From Ilyomonas sp965214235 (GTDB lineage: Bacteria; Bacteroidota; Bacteroidia; Chitinophagales; Chitinophagaceae), in contig CBDCBH010000002.1 in the NCBI GenBank assembly GCA_965214235.1, forward strand, positions 1,302,001 through 1,366,000: a stretch of 64,000 nt of DNA. Reading direction: 5' to 3'. The stretch's first letter is position 1. The number at the start of each line of letters is the position of its first letter. The notes under the pieces are model-generated. The model was not told the origin of the DNA and made no database searches. It was given only the letters and a program-made list of their open reading frames with translations. Positions 1-9,719 of this stretch are shown in pieces. A program made the translations under genes and the position numbers.

Positions 1-10
1 TTTTTATCCA

Positions 11-1681
11 ATGAAAAACTTGTTTTTAATTCTTTCATTTTTCATTACCTCCTTTTGTTTTTCGCAGCAAAAACAAACCTTCACACATGCCGATACACTT
101 CGCGGCAGTTTAAACCCAAACCGCACATGGTGGGATGTGTTGCGATACGATATTTCAGTAACGCCTAACTATGAAGCAAAAACAATTACGGGCAGTAATA
201 CCATCACGTATAAAATAGCAGAGAAAAACCATCCGGCGTTAATGCAAATTGATTTACAACAACCGATGATTATAGATAGTATTTTGTTCAACCATCAACA
301 ATGGCTTACTTATAATCATGACGGAAATGTTTATGTAATCAATGTTCCCCGTCAACAGAATAAAAGAGAACAAAACGTAACTATTTATTATCACGGCAAG
401 CCTCGCGAAGCGGTAAATCCACCCTGGGATGGCGGCTGGATTTGGACAAAAGATTCGCTCGGTCGTCCGTGGATTTCAGTTGCCTGCCAGGGCTTAGGTG
501 CAAGCGTTTGGTATCCTTGCAAAGACCATCAAAGCGATGAGCCGGATAACGGCGCATCACTCACCATTACGGTTGCTGATAGCCTTGTTGCGGTGGGCAA
601 CGGAAGGCTTACCAACAAACACCCTAACAACAATGGCACAACGGCTTACACGTGGAGCGTGGTAAATCCTATCAACAATTATCTCATCATTCCATACATC
701 GGCAAGTATGTAAATTTTGGCGAAGTTTATAAAGGCGAGAGGGGTAACTTAGATGTAAACCTTTGGGTGTTGGATTATAACATACAACGCGCGAAACAAC
801 ATAGTCTGCCCGATATAAACCGGATGCTGAAAGCTTTTGAATACTGGATGGGTCCGTACCCGTTTTATGAAGATGGCTACAAGCTGGTTGACGCGCCGCA
901 TTTGGGCATGGAACACCAAAGCGCAACGGCTTACGGCAACAAGTATATGAATGGTTACCTGGGAAGAGATTTATCGGGCACAGGCTGGGGCTTGAAGTGG
1001 GATTTTATTATTGTGCACGAAAGCGGGCACGAATGGTTTGCCAACAACATTACTTCAAAAGATTTGGCTGATATGTGGGTGCATGAAGGCTTTACCAATT
1101 ACAGCGAAACCTTGTTTACAGATTATTATTATGGCGCCGAAGCCGGCAATGACTACAACGAAGGCATAAGAAAACGGATACGAAACGATAAGCCTGTTAT
1201 TGCGCATTATGGCGTGAATGAAGAAGGCAGCGGCGATATGTATTACAAAGGCGGCAACCTGCTTCATGCTATTCGCCATGGCATGAACGATGATGAAAAA
1301 TTCAGGATGATTTTGCGTGGCTTAAACAAAACATTTTATCATCAGACTGTAACCACAAAACAAGTTGAAAATTACATCAGCCAGCAAGCTGGTTTTAATT
1401 ACAGCAAAGTGTTTGATCAATACCTGCGCACCACGCAAACACCAACGTTTTCGTTTGTTTTTAATAAAGAAAAAAACAAAATTTCTTATTGTTATTCTAA
1501 CTGCGTGGCAGGTTTTAATTTGCCTTTGGTTTTGAAAGATAGCAGCGGCGCAATTATAAAATTATATCCAACCGATCAATGGAAAACAACACCGGTTACT
1601 CAACAACAAACTGCCCTGTTTACAAAAGATGCGATTGAAAAATTATATGATATTGAAGTAAAAGAAAAGGATGAATTGTAA
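11..1681 (+). CDS. M1 family zinc metallopeptidase (secreted aminopeptidase)
   Basis: A 556-residue protein that should remove N-terminal amino acids from peptides outside the cytoplasm. A signal peptide (hydrophobic residues 3-15, cleavage after about residue 18) precedes an M1 N-terminal beta domain and the catalytic domain. The zinc site is visible: H336-E337-S-G-H340, then E359 in the HEGF motif 18 residues on. The usual GAMEN exopeptidase motif appears as GMEHQ, a variant. It is much shorter than the roughly 850 residues of PepN-type enzymes because the C-terminal helical domain is missing, as in other short M1 proteins. It ends 15 bp before the convergent NlpC gene. Family assignment is sure; substrate is unknown. 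Confidence 0.93.
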   Translation: MKNLFLILSFFITSFCFSQQKQTFTHADTLRGSLNPNRTWWDVLRYDISVTPNYEAKTITGSNTITYKIAEKNHPALMQIDLQQPMIIDSILFNHQQWLTYNHDGNVYVINVPRQQNKREQNVTIYYHGKPREAVNPPWDGGWIWTKDSLGRPWISVACQGLGASVWYPCKDHQSDEPDNGASLTITVADSLVAVGNGRLTNKHPNNNGTTAYTWSVVNPINNYLIIPYIGKYVNFGEVYKGERGNLDVNLWVLDYNIQRAKQHSLPDINRMLKAFEYWMGPYPFYEDGYKLVDAPHLGMEHQSATAYGNKYMNGYLGRDLSGTGWGLKWDFIIVHESGHEWFANNITSKDLADMWVHEGFTNYSETLFTDYYYGAEAGNDYNEGIRKRIRNDKPVIAHYGVNEEGSGDMYYKGGNLLHAIRHGMNDDEKFRMILRGLNKTFYHQTVTTKQVENYISQQAGFNYSKVFDQYLRTTQTPTFSFVFNKEKNKISYCYSNCVAGFNLPLVLKDSSGAIIKLYPTDQWKTTPVTQQQTALFTKDAIEKLYDIEVKEKDEL

Positions 1682-1696
1682 GGGTTTTCTTTTACT

Positions 1697-2440
1697 TCAT
1701 TTATCGGAAGCCATCTGCACTGTTTTAATTACACGCCCGGCACCACGATAACGGCTGCTCCAATAACTATCATTCAAATCGCTTATCATTACGCCTTCGC
1801 TGGTAGCGGCATGAACAAATTTGTTGTTGGTTAAGTAAATGCCAACGTGCGAAATATCTCTGCCCACCGTTTGAAAAAAAAGCAGATCGCCTTCCTGTAA
1901 ACCTTGCAACTCAATGCGGCTGCTGTTATCGTATTGCGCGCGCGCCGTTCGCGCAACATCAGTTTTGTAAACATCACGCATCATAATTTGTGTAAACGCA
2001 CTACAATCAATACAAGTTTCTGTGCTTCCACCCAAACAATAATGCGTTCCCCACCAGTGATCCATGTTTTGCAGTAAAGATGTATTGGTTAATTTTTCAA
2101 CTGAAGCATCTAACAGAATGGCGTATTTAAACTGCAAACCCGTTGCACTTTCAATGTTATAACCGGTTGCTGTAACATCGGTGGGTGGTGCATAAACAAC
2201 TTCCGGCATTTGTTTTTTCGTTCTTGCAGAACGATTGTTTTGCGGCTCTTCTATCTGCCCGCTATTGCTTCTGTTGGTAATAGCAACATCATCGAGAAAG
2301 CGAATATTGCTGCGTTGTTTATGAACATCAGTTGTGTTTTTGGTTGAGGTATCGCGCGAAGAAATGCGTTGCAAACTTTTACAGCTACACACAAAAAAGC
2401 ATAGCCACAAAACGGCGAATCGTTGATAAGTAACCGGCAT
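1697..2440 (-). CDS. NlpC/P60 family cell-wall hydrolase, lipoprotein
   Basis: A predicted peptidoglycan endopeptidase of 247 residues. I chose an internal ATG because it gives a lipoprotein signal (hydrophobic stretch, then VCSC), whereas the longer frame to 2509 puts odd residues in front. After a low-complexity linker, the C-terminal NlpC/P60 domain has the catalytic Cys in DCSAF, the His in SHVGIYL and the third polar residue in FVHAATSEG. Family members cut D-Glu-diaminopimelate bonds in stem peptides. The preceding YCLGGST segment matches the usual wYrwGG region loosely. It is convergent with the M1 peptidase gene. Whether it is an envelope-remodelling or housekeeping hydrolase cannot be told. 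Confidence 0.88.
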   Translation of the reverse strand: MPVTYQRFAVLWLCFFVCSCKSLQRISSRDTSTKNTTDVHKQRSNIRFLDDVAITNRSNSGQIEEPQNNRSARTKKQMPEVVYAPPTDVTATGYNIESATGLQFKYAILLDASVEKLTNTSLLQNMDHWWGTHYCLGGSTETCIDCSAFTQIMMRDVYKTDVARTARAQYDNSSRIELQGLQEGDLLFFQTVGRDISHVGIYLTNNKFVHAATSEGVMISDLNDSYWSSRYRGAGRVIKTVQMASDK

Positions 2441-2597
2441 CTCAATCGCAATATAATCAACCGGAATAAAAACTTCAACAAAGTGAAAAACTAAGTTCTC
2501 AAAATACAATCCTTACACATTGTGGACAACAAAATTAAAGCTGAATGAAGTAAAGAAGGCTGCAGAACGTCAGTATAAACAATCAAAACCAATAACC

Positions 2598-3062
2598 ATG
2601 TACACAATAGTGTTAGTGCTGCATTCCTTTACGCGATGGCTCGTTTTATTCAGTTTATTATTTGCTTTGTTTTGCTCCTACCGTGGCTGGATTCAACACA
2701 AAACATTCACCGTTTTCGATAACAGAACAAGGCATGTTACAGCCACCATCGCACACATACAATTGTTGCTGGGCTTGTGGTTGTATGCCATCAGTCCTTT
2801 AATTTCTTATTTTCTGCACAACTATAAAAATGCAGTAAAAGAAAGAAGCATCCGCTTTTTTGGAATGGAACACAGCATCATGATGGTGGTTGCCATTGTT
2901 ATTATTACCATCGGCTCTACTTCTGCCAAAAAAAAGAAGAACGATGAACAAAAATTTAAAACAATGGCGTTATGGTTTACGGTTGCATTGCTTATCATTT
3001 TGATAACTGTTCCGTGGAAATTTTCGCCAATGGCAAGCCGTCCTTATTTCAGAACTTTTTGA
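2598..3062 (+). CDS. Four-helix integral membrane protein of unknown function
   Basis: A 154-residue membrane protein. The ATG at 2598 starts directly before the first hydrophobic helix (VLVLHSFTRW); the frame remains open upstream to 2520 but adds a charged non-conserved-looking stretch. Four membrane segments lie at about residues 5-25, 50-70, 90-110 and 125-142. Histidines inside or near helices (LHSFTRW, HVTATIAHIQL, GMEHSIMM) could bind haem, and Bacteroidota proteins of this kind are sometimes labelled cytochrome b-like, but that is not shown here. The 3' end overlaps the convergent histidine kinase gene by 19 bp. Confidence 0.75.
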   Translation: MYTIVLVLHSFTRWLVLFSLLFALFCSYRGWIQHKTFTVFDNRTRHVTATIAHIQLLLGLWLYAISPLISYFLHNYKNAVKERSIRFFGMEHSIMMVVAIVIITIGSTSAKKKKNDEQKFKTMALWFTVALLIILITVPWKFSPMASRPYFRTF

Positions 3063-4117
3063 TTGATTGTTTCATTTCTCGGCGCTAATGTAAAGCCAAC
3101 GGTAGTGCCAATGTCGGGCTTACTGCGCACATGAATTACTTCGCCGTGCGCTTCAACAATATGCTTGCAGATGGCAAGACCCAAACCTGTGCCGCCAACA
3201 TCGCGGCTGCGAGCCAAATCGGTACGATAAAAGCGTTCAAAAATGCGTGGCAAATGCTGTGTAGGAATGCCTATGCCGTTATCGCTGATTTCAATTAACA
3301 CATGGTCTTCATCGGCACGGTAAATTCCTGCGGTAATGTAGCCATCCTGCCTGCCATACTTGGTTGCATTTTCAATTAAGTTAATCAAAACCTGCCTTAT
3401 TTTTTCTTTATCTGCAAACACATAAACGGGCACCTCGCAGCCTTTTTTTATTGATGTAGATAAATTTTTTGAACTGGTTATAATGTATAATGATTGATAC
3501 ACTTCCTTTATCAAATCCTGAATGATGAAGTTGCTTTTGCTTACCGGCTGCGCACCGCTTTCCAACTTTGAAATTTCATCCAAATCGTTCACTAAATTCA
3601 CCATGCGCTGAACGTTGCGGGCAGTGTTTTCTAAAAATTTTTTATTTAACACCGGATTTTCAGAAGCGCCTTGCAGTAAGGTTTCCACATAACCCTGAAT
3701 GGCGAAAATGGGCGTTTTAAATTCATGCGATAAGTTTTGCAAAAACTCTTTCCGGTAAACTTCATTTGTTTTCAAGGTTTCAATCTCGTCTCTGCGTTGC
3801 TGCGCCCATTGTGTAACATCTTCCTGCACTTCATCAATGCTTTTATCCGGCAAAACATATTTAAAATACATCTCTTCACGCTTTGAAGCTTTGGTTTGAT
3901 AAATGAACTTATAAATGAGTTTTATTTTACGATAGATGAACCAGCGAAGCACAAAACGGAATAAAAAAAAAGAAACTAAAAATGTGGTTAACAAAGCAAC
4001 AATAGCCACTTCAAATCGAAACGAAACAAAGAAAAAAGCAATGCCGGTTGGCACCGATAAAATTAATGACGTAAAAAAAGAAAGCTGGGAAGGCGAAAGA
4101 TTTTTTGTAGTGAACAT
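3044..4117 (-). CDS. PhoR-like sensor histidine kinase
   Basis: A 357-residue sensor kinase. Two membrane helices (about residues 11-31 and 37-59) enclose almost no periplasmic loop, so the stimulus may be sensed in the membrane or via the linker. The HisKA box is LSHEFKTP with H131 as the phosphorylated residue. The ATPase domain shows the N box (NLIENATKYG), G1 (DNGIGI) and G2 (GTGLGLAI). It lies 83 bp downstream of its response regulator, which is transcribed first. The layout and homology resemble the PhoB-PhoR phosphate pair, but there is no PAS domain and no pst or phoU gene nearby, so the signal is not certain. Confidence 0.92.
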   Translation of the reverse strand: MFTTKNLSPSQLSFFTSLILSVPTGIAFFFVSFRFEVAIVALLTTFLVSFFLFRFVLRWFIYRKIKLIYKFIYQTKASKREEMYFKYVLPDKSIDEVQEDVTQWAQQRRDEIETLKTNEVYRKEFLQNLSHEFKTPIFAIQGYVETLLQGASENPVLNKKFLENTARNVQRMVNLVNDLDEISKLESGAQPVSKSNFIIQDLIKEVYQSLYIITSSKNLSTSIKKGCEVPVYVFADKEKIRQVLINLIENATKYGRQDGYITAGIYRADEDHVLIEISDNGIGIPTQHLPRIFERFYRTDLARSRDVGGTGLGLAICKHIVEAHGEVIHVRSKPDIGTTVGFTLAPRNETINQKVLK

Positions 4118-4200
4118 ATGTAAGCTATCAGCCGTAAGGTTCAGCTATCGGCAATACGAATTGAAAAATAACGAATAAAATTACAAAAAGCAGCGCAGGT

Positions 4201-4887
4201 TCAACATTCAAATTTGTAGCCAACGCCTTTTACGGTGGTAACGCAATCGATGCCTAATTTTTGGCGAATTTTACGGATGTGAACATCAATGGTTCTATCG
4301 CCAACAATTACATCGGTTCCCCAAACCGATGTCAAAATTTCGTTTCGGAGAAACACTTTGCCGTGCTTGGAGGCTAACAAATAAAGCAATTCAAATTCTT
4401 TTTTAGCAAGGGTTATTTCTTTGTCTTTCACGCTTACAATATATCGTTGCGGATCGATGGTTATGCCGTTTACATGCAGCACTTTGCCATCGTCTTCAGA
4501 TGGTTTTCCAACACGCCGGAACAAAGCGTTGATGCGGCTCACCAGCACCTTTGTGCTAACAGGTTTATTAATGTAATCATCGGCACCAATGTCCAAGCCT
4601 TTTATTTGCGAAACATCATCACTGATGGCGGTTAAAAAAACAATCAGCGTATCTGCAAACTTCTCATCCTGCCTTAGTTTACGGCACACTTCAATGCCGG
4701 TTTTATAAGGCATCATAATATCTAAAATAATTAATTGCGGCAGCAACAGATAAGCTTTTTCCAAAGCTTCATCGCCATCGGCTGCGGTATAAATTTCGTA
4801 ACCTTCCTTTCCTAAATTGAATTGAATAATTTCAACAATATCCGGCTCATCATCAGCAATTAAAATTTTTTTCCCGTTACTTTCCAT
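4201..4887 (-). CDS. PhoB/OmpR-family response regulator
   Basis: A 228-residue two-component regulator. The receiver domain (about residues 7-120) has the acidic pair DDE at 12-14, the phosphoacceptor D56 in LDIMMP, and the conserved Lys in NKPVS. A winged-helix DNA-binding domain of OmpR type fills about residues 130-227, ending in the typical VKGVGYKFE. It is the first gene of a two-gene operon with the histidine kinase. A TAATTTTG promoter element lies 17 bp before the ATG. It probably activates or represses genes after phosphorylation by the adjacent kinase; the regulon is unknown. Confidence 0.93.
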   Translation of the reverse strand: MESNGKKILIADDEPDIVEIIQFNLGKEGYEIYTAADGDEALEKAYLLLPQLIILDIMMPYKTGIEVCRKLRQDEKFADTLIVFLTAISDDVSQIKGLDIGADDYINKPVSTKVLVSRINALFRRVGKPSEDDGKVLHVNGITIDPQRYIVSVKDKEITLAKKEFELLYLLASKHGKVFLRNEILTSVWGTDVIVGDRTIDVHIRKIRQKLGIDCVTTVKGVGYKFEC

Positions 4888-4903
4888 TAAGGATTTGTTT
4901 ATA

Positions 4904-4911
4904 CAAAATTA
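4904..4911 (-). promoter_or_regulatory. Promoter -7 element of the two-component operon
   Basis: Reads TAATTTTG on the minus strand, an exact match to the Bacteroidota TAnnTTTG consensus, 17 bp before the response regulator ATG. No clear TTG is present at -33. Confidence 0.45.
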
Positions 4912-5096
4912 AAATACATTTATCAGCGTAAGTTTATTAGTTTATTATCTTATTGTTAAGCAGTTTATACTTCGGCATTTATAAAAGAAGTATGGTTTTA
5001 TTAACGCTTTTGTGAGTGTGAAGATAGCAGCAGTTAAGGATTTAAAACGGATATTTACATTTTGATTGTGAAGCTTTGAATCAATACTTATTTGTA

Positions 5097-7283
5097 ATGA
5101 AGAACCGGATACAAGTCTTTCTTTTTTTATTAGGATGGATGATGTTTATCAACGCGAACGCACAACCGCCAAAGATTCCGCTTATGCGGCAGGCGTTTCA
5201 TGATAAGGTGGATAATTTACAAAAAAGATTATTGAAGCTGGATGGAACGGCTGATAACAATTTGAACATGACGGATGATGACGACATTAATCTTCAGCTT
5301 ACTTATACCGTTACCAGGCGTATTGATGCCATACAAAATTCGATTGAAGCAGATAGTGATGACAGCAATTCAAAAATAAAATATTTGCGCGCGCTGGCTG
5401 AAACACTGGAAAGTTTTTTTATCAATTACAGAAGGCAAACCATGCGCATTACTCAGTTGCCTCCTTTGGTGATTGCGTTTGCACAGGGAATGCAATTAGA
5501 CAAGCAAAAAGCTTCGATTGTTTCTTTTATTAACAGCCAATCATTTGAAATTAGTGATGTGTTGATGAAGAGTGTTTTATTTGAAGACAATCCTACTTAC
5601 CAGGATGCTAAAAACGTCGTGTTTTTAAAAGATATCAGACTTCATCCTGAAAAAATTTTACGCTCGCTTAATGCCAATTCCAATTACCCGTTCACTGATA
5701 GTCTCGTGAGCATCAGCGCACGTAACGATCCCGATGAATTGTACACGTATGCAGCCGCTTCCAATCAGTTGGCACAAAAAATTCACAATAGCCCAGATAC
5801 GCTGGTGCAAATTCTTAGCAAGCTATCAAAATACAAAGCTGGCAGGCAGTATTTTCCTTTTTTAGATAATTTATATCATGGCAAAACAACCATAGAACAA
5901 ATTGATGCGGTTAAGGATGATCCACTTAAATATTACCGTTTGCTGGTAACTACCAAAATTGATTATTCAAAACGTTTTCTTGAGCACGACACTGCAATGG
6001 GTATTGATGCCATAGACAGCCGCATTCAATATGCCGGTGCTTATTTTATTAATGAAATAAATGGGCTGCATGAATCGCCTGATGCGGTGCGTTTTAAAAT
6101 ACTCGAAAATCTTACGCCGGAAGAGTTGTATTACCTCGCAGTAATGCAGGAAGAAGTAATTTATACATCAAGCTATGTGCGGGGCGTTTACCCGCGCATC
6201 TGGCAAAGAATGAAAGAGCCACGAGGCGATTCTTTGTTGGTAAATGTTCGTTTTGATCATTTTAAAAAATGGATAAAAATGGCTGCCAACTATAATACGC
6301 TGGATGATTTTTTAAAACGCATGGATAAAGACAATGCATTAGTGTTGATGAAGGCGTTTGCTAATGGTTTGGATAAACAGAATGGTAAAGATAGTTTAGA
6401 AGATGCAGTGGATGTTGCCGGCTCTTATGCAAGCATTTACGATAAAAGCATACAGCAGTTAATTTTAAACCAGGTACAGCAAAACCTAAGTGCAGCAAAG
6501 GTTGCAGGCAATGAACGGGGTATTGATATTTATAACATTTTAAACACTTTGTTTTTATCAATGGATTCAACCAACCATATTGATATATCAAAAGATCTGA
6601 ACATTCGACCGGTTTATTTTATGAAGAACAGCATGTTAAAAGATACTACAGGTCGTATTGTTGTTCAGCAGTTTTTTTACGGCGATAAAGCCGGACAAAC
6701 CGACTTTAGCTCCTTTGTAAGAAGCTTTAGTAACAGCAACTGGAAGATGACATCAGCACCGGAATGGGTAACTTTTACTTCAACCAAAGGCATACCCATA
6801 AGCATTTACTCAAACCGTGCATTGGATGAAAACCAGGGTTTGGACGATAAAGCACAGGCTGATTTAATTAATTATCTGGAAGATCACGATTTAGAGCCAA
6901 CGGTGGTTTTGCATCGGGGTCATAGTTATTATTTAATCAACACTATTAAACAAATGCCATCATCGGCACAAGTGGTTTTATTGGGCAGTTGCGGCGGTTA
7001 TCAAAGCTTAAATCAGATATTAAAAATTTGCCCTGAAGCGCATATTATTTCATCCAAACAAACGGGTAGCGGCTCAATTAATTTGCCCCTTATCAACGGT
7101 ATTATTGATAACTTACGGCAAGGAAAAGATTTGGACTGGCCTGTACTATGGAAAGGCTTTTCAAAAGAGTTTGGCAGCGGTAAAAACAAAGAATTATTTG
7201 ATGATTATGTGCCGCCTTATAAAAACTTAGGTGCCGTTTTTATTATGGCTTATACCAAACTGCAGGAAAAAGAAAACGGTTAA
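5097..7283 (+). CDS. Secreted protein with a C-terminal caspase-like (clan CD) signature
   Basis: A 728-residue exported protein from the ATG at 5097 (an in-frame TTG at 5076 is less likely because the signal peptide begins with MKNRIQ). Residues 1-23 form a signal peptide ending NANAQ. The central 550 residues look helical and match no family I recognise. Near the C terminus, a strand ending VVLHRGH (H606, H609) is followed 23-26 residues later by VVLLGSCGG (C632). A hydrophobic strand plus H-G/H, then a hydrophobic strand plus small-Cys-Gly, is the dyad pattern of clan CD peptidases (caspase, gingipain and CHAT families). The GH18 gene follows after 15 bp, so they are probably co-transcribed. 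The peptidase role is inference. Confidence 0.7.
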   Translation: MKNRIQVFLFLLGWMMFINANAQPPKIPLMRQAFHDKVDNLQKRLLKLDGTADNNLNMTDDDDINLQLTYTVTRRIDAIQNSIEADSDDSNSKIKYLRALAETLESFFINYRRQTMRITQLPPLVIAFAQGMQLDKQKASIVSFINSQSFEISDVLMKSVLFEDNPTYQDAKNVVFLKDIRLHPEKILRSLNANSNYPFTDSLVSISARNDPDELYTYAAASNQLAQKIHNSPDTLVQILSKLSKYKAGRQYFPFLDNLYHGKTTIEQIDAVKDDPLKYYRLLVTTKIDYSKRFLEHDTAMGIDAIDSRIQYAGAYFINEINGLHESPDAVRFKILENLTPEELYYLAVMQEEVIYTSSYVRGVYPRIWQRMKEPRGDSLLVNVRFDHFKKWIKMAANYNTLDDFLKRMDKDNALVLMKAFANGLDKQNGKDSLEDAVDVAGSYASIYDKSIQQLILNQVQQNLSAAKVAGNERGIDIYNILNTLFLSMDSTNHIDISKDLNIRPVYFMKNSMLKDTTGRIVVQQFFYGDKAGQTDFSSFVRSFSNSNWKMTSAPEWVTFTSTKGIPISIYSNRALDENQGLDDKAQADLINYLEDHDLEPTVVLHRGHSYYLINTIKQMPSSAQVVLLGSCGGYQSLNQILKICPEAHIISSKQTGSGSINLPLINGIIDNLRQGKDLDWPVLWKGFSKEFGSGKNKELFDDYVPPYKNLGAVFIMAYTKLQEKENG

Positions 7284-7298
7284 TTTGCAAACCAGCTT

Positions 7299-8408
7299 AT
7301 GAAATATATACTGCCTTTGTTTTTATTCATTTTTATCATCACTCAAAGTACACTCGCACAGCCAAAAGCACCTGCTAAAAAATGCAATGTAATAGCTTAT
7401 TATACTGGCGATTCTGCCCGAATTGACAGCTTCAAAGTATCGCAGCTTACACATATTATTTTCAGTTTTACGCATTTACAAGATAGCGATTTGCATGTTG
7501 CAAATGCGCGTGATACTGCTACCATACAAAAGTTAGTTTCGTTAAAAAAAATATATCCTGGTTTAAAAGTTATTCTCTCCATGGGCGGCTGGGGCGGTTG
7601 CGAACATTGCTCGCAAACGTTTAGTACAATTGAAGGAAGAAAAGAATTTGCATCTTCATCCAAACAATTACTAAAATATTTTGGTGCCGATGGTATTGAT
7701 TTGGATTGGGAATATCCGGCTATAGAAGGCTTTCCAAATCATCAGTTTTTACCCGACGATAAACAAAACTTTACAGCCTTACTTACCGAAATGCGCAAGC
7801 AATTCCGCAACAAATACGAGATCAGTTTTGCAGCCGGTGGCTTTACTAATTATATTTTAAAATCGGTTGAATGGAATAAAATTATGCCGCTTCTTGACCG
7901 GGTAAATTTAATGACTTACGATTTGGTAAGCGGCTTTGCAACAGTAAGCGGTCATCATACGCCTTTGTATTCAACTCCGCAACAAAAAGAAAGCATTAAC
8001 AATGTAGTTCTCTTACTTGATTCATTGCATGTTCCACTATCAAAATTAGATATTGGCGCCGCTTTTTATGCGCGCATATTCCAGTTGGAAGATACCTTAC
8101 AAAACGGATTGTACCAGCCCTGCACATTTTTAAAAGGCGTTGGTTATAACCAATTTGACAGTACCATTTTATCTGATTCCAATTATGTGTATCATTGGGA
8201 TTCGGTGGCTCATGCGCCATATTATTTTAATGCAAAAGAAAAGCAATTGGTTTCGTTCGATGATGCTAAATCAATCGCTGAAAAAACAAAGTATGTAATG
8301 AAGATGGGCCTGGATGGAATTATGTTTTGGGAACTAACCAATGATGTATATAACAACGGACTTTTGCAAGCCATTGATGATGCTAAACACAGCACAATTA
8401 ATAAATGA
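7299..8408 (+). CDS. Secreted GH18 family glycoside hydrolase (chitinase-like)
   Basis: A 369-residue secreted enzyme expected to cleave beta-1,4-linked N-acetylglucosamine polymers such as chitin. Residues 1-20 are a signal peptide. A single GH18 TIM barrel follows: the SxGG motif is present (LSMGGWGG) and the catalytic DxxDxDxE is DGIDLDWE, with E138 as the proton donor. Later barrel strands show MTYDL and the C-terminal GIMFWELTND. There is no carbohydrate-binding module and no T9SS sorting domain. It sits 15 bp after the clan CD-like gene. Endo-N-acetylglucosaminidases share the fold, so the substrate is not fixed. Confidence 0.92.
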   Translation: MKYILPLFLFIFIITQSTLAQPKAPAKKCNVIAYYTGDSARIDSFKVSQLTHIIFSFTHLQDSDLHVANARDTATIQKLVSLKKIYPGLKVILSMGGWGGCEHCSQTFSTIEGRKEFASSSKQLLKYFGADGIDLDWEYPAIEGFPNHQFLPDDKQNFTALLTEMRKQFRNKYEISFAAGGFTNYILKSVEWNKIMPLLDRVNLMTYDLVSGFATVSGHHTPLYSTPQQKESINNVVLLLDSLHVPLSKLDIGAAFYARIFQLEDTLQNGLYQPCTFLKGVGYNQFDSTILSDSNYVYHWDSVAHAPYYFNAKEKQLVSFDDAKSIAEKTKYVMKMGLDGIMFWELTNDVYNNGLLQAIDDAKHSTINK

Positions 8409-8540
8409 TTTTATAAAATTTTGCTCCTAACTGTTTACAGCTTTCCTTTTGTTTTTCATCGTATTTTAATGAAAACATAAGTTCTATTTAAGTGTAGTTG
8501 CCAAAAGAAAACCCACCTTAGCAAAACAAAATCCAATATC

Positions 8541-8984
8541 ATGAACTACACAGTTATTAACTGGGAAGAAATGCTGCATATTATTGATGAAGATGCGCAT
8601 CCGATCTATCATTTAGATGGCGAAACGCTTCAAAAATTATCATGTGTAGACAATGTAAATTGTTCGGCTTGTATCTTTCATTTAGCATCGTACGGCATAT
8701 TACCAACCAACATTCTGTACCAGATTGCCTCACACATTCAAAAGCAGTTTCCGATGTTACAAATTGATTGGTTTACCACTTTTTATTATGTTGAAAAAGT
8801 GAGTTATGTAAACATCGCTTTTGGCATGAAAGAAATGCTGGAGCAAAAAGAAATTGGCTATGATGAAAACAGATTAAGCCGCTTTATTGAATTTGAAGAA
8901 CATGATCCGGTTGAAGGTACTGATGCCATCTTACTAAAAATTGTGATGATGAACATTATCAATTTTAATGTAACAATCCGGTAA
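8541..8984 (+). CDS. Conserved-looking protein of unknown function
   Basis: A 147-residue cytoplasmic protein with no signal peptide or membrane segment. I do not recognise a family. It has four Cys residues, three of them close together (C46, C52 and C55, in a CxxxxxCxxC arrangement) and an acidic character. The ATG follows a 130 bp gap after the chitinase gene, so it probably has its own promoter. Amino-acid composition and codon use look like a real gene, and no other frame competes. The next gene, miaE, starts 72 bp downstream on the same strand. Confidence 0.7.
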   Translation: MNYTVINWEEMLHIIDEDAHPIYHLDGETLQKLSCVDNVNCSACIFHLASYGILPTNILYQIASHIQKQFPMLQIDWFTTFYYVEKVSYVNIAFGMKEMLEQKEIGYDENRLSRFIEFEEHDPVEGTDAILLKIVMMNIINFNVTIR

Positions 8985-9056
8985 TCGTTCTTTACTTTTT
9001 TATCTCTTAAAAAAATGTCTTCTTCTTATTTTCGCTTGAAATTTCTTTTATGAAAG

Positions 9057-9671
9057 ATGGCAGAACAAAATAAAGAAGCGCAAAAAAGCATTTTAGGTTT
9101 GCAATTACCTACCGATCCGCGCTGGGCGAACCTTGCTGCAATGAGCTTGCAACATATACTTTCCGATCATGCTTATTGTGAGCAAAAAGCCGCCACCAGT
9201 TGCATTTCGCTTATTCAATACTATGCCGAAAAAACCGAACTTGTTGATGAGCTTTCACCTGTTGTTACGGAAGAATGGGGACATTTTCGGTTGGTATTGC
9301 ATGAACTGCGTGAACGCAATCTATTGTTGGAAAGGCAGCGCAAAGATGAGTATGTGAACAAGCTGCTGCAATTTAAAACGATAGGCGGAAATGAAGAAGG
9401 TAGATTGTTAGATCAATTGTTACTGATGGCGCTTGTAGAAGCCCGAAGTTGCGAGCGTTTTAAGCAGTTGAGCGAACGATTAAACGACGCTTATCTGCAA
9501 CAATTTTACCGGCGGTTTATGGAAAGTGAAGCCGGGCATTATGCCTTGTTCATCAATCTTGCCGAACTGTACGTTGAAAAAGAAAAAGTGCGTAATCGCT
9601 GGCAACAATGGTTACATTATGAAAGCAAAGTGATGAATGCCTTATTGGTTAGTGGTGATAGAATACATTGA
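9057..9671 (+). CDS. miaE: MiaE-like tRNA 2-methylthio-N6-isopentenyladenosine hydroxylase
   Basis: A 204-residue non-haem diiron oxygenase of the ferritin-like superfamily. MiaE hydroxylates the isopentenyl group of ms2i6A at position 37 of tRNAs that read codons starting with U. Candidate iron ligands are spread over four helices: the Glu in CEQKAA, ExxxH in EEWGHFRL, the Glu in VEARSCERF, and ESEAGHYAL. The first 20 residues contain the LPTDPRWANL segment common in the family. It is monocistronic. The reaction needs MiaA and MiaB products made elsewhere. Confidence 0.85.
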   Translation: MAEQNKEAQKSILGLQLPTDPRWANLAAMSLQHILSDHAYCEQKAATSCISLIQYYAEKTELVDELSPVVTEEWGHFRLVLHELRERNLLLERQRKDEYVNKLLQFKTIGGNEEGRLLDQLLLMALVEARSCERFKQLSERLNDAYLQQFYRRFMESEAGHYALFINLAELYVEKEKVRNRWQQWLHYESKVMNALLVSGDRIH

Positions 9672-9719
9672 GCGATGTTCGATGTTCGTGCAAAGTGTTT
9701 ACACTACATCGTACATGGG

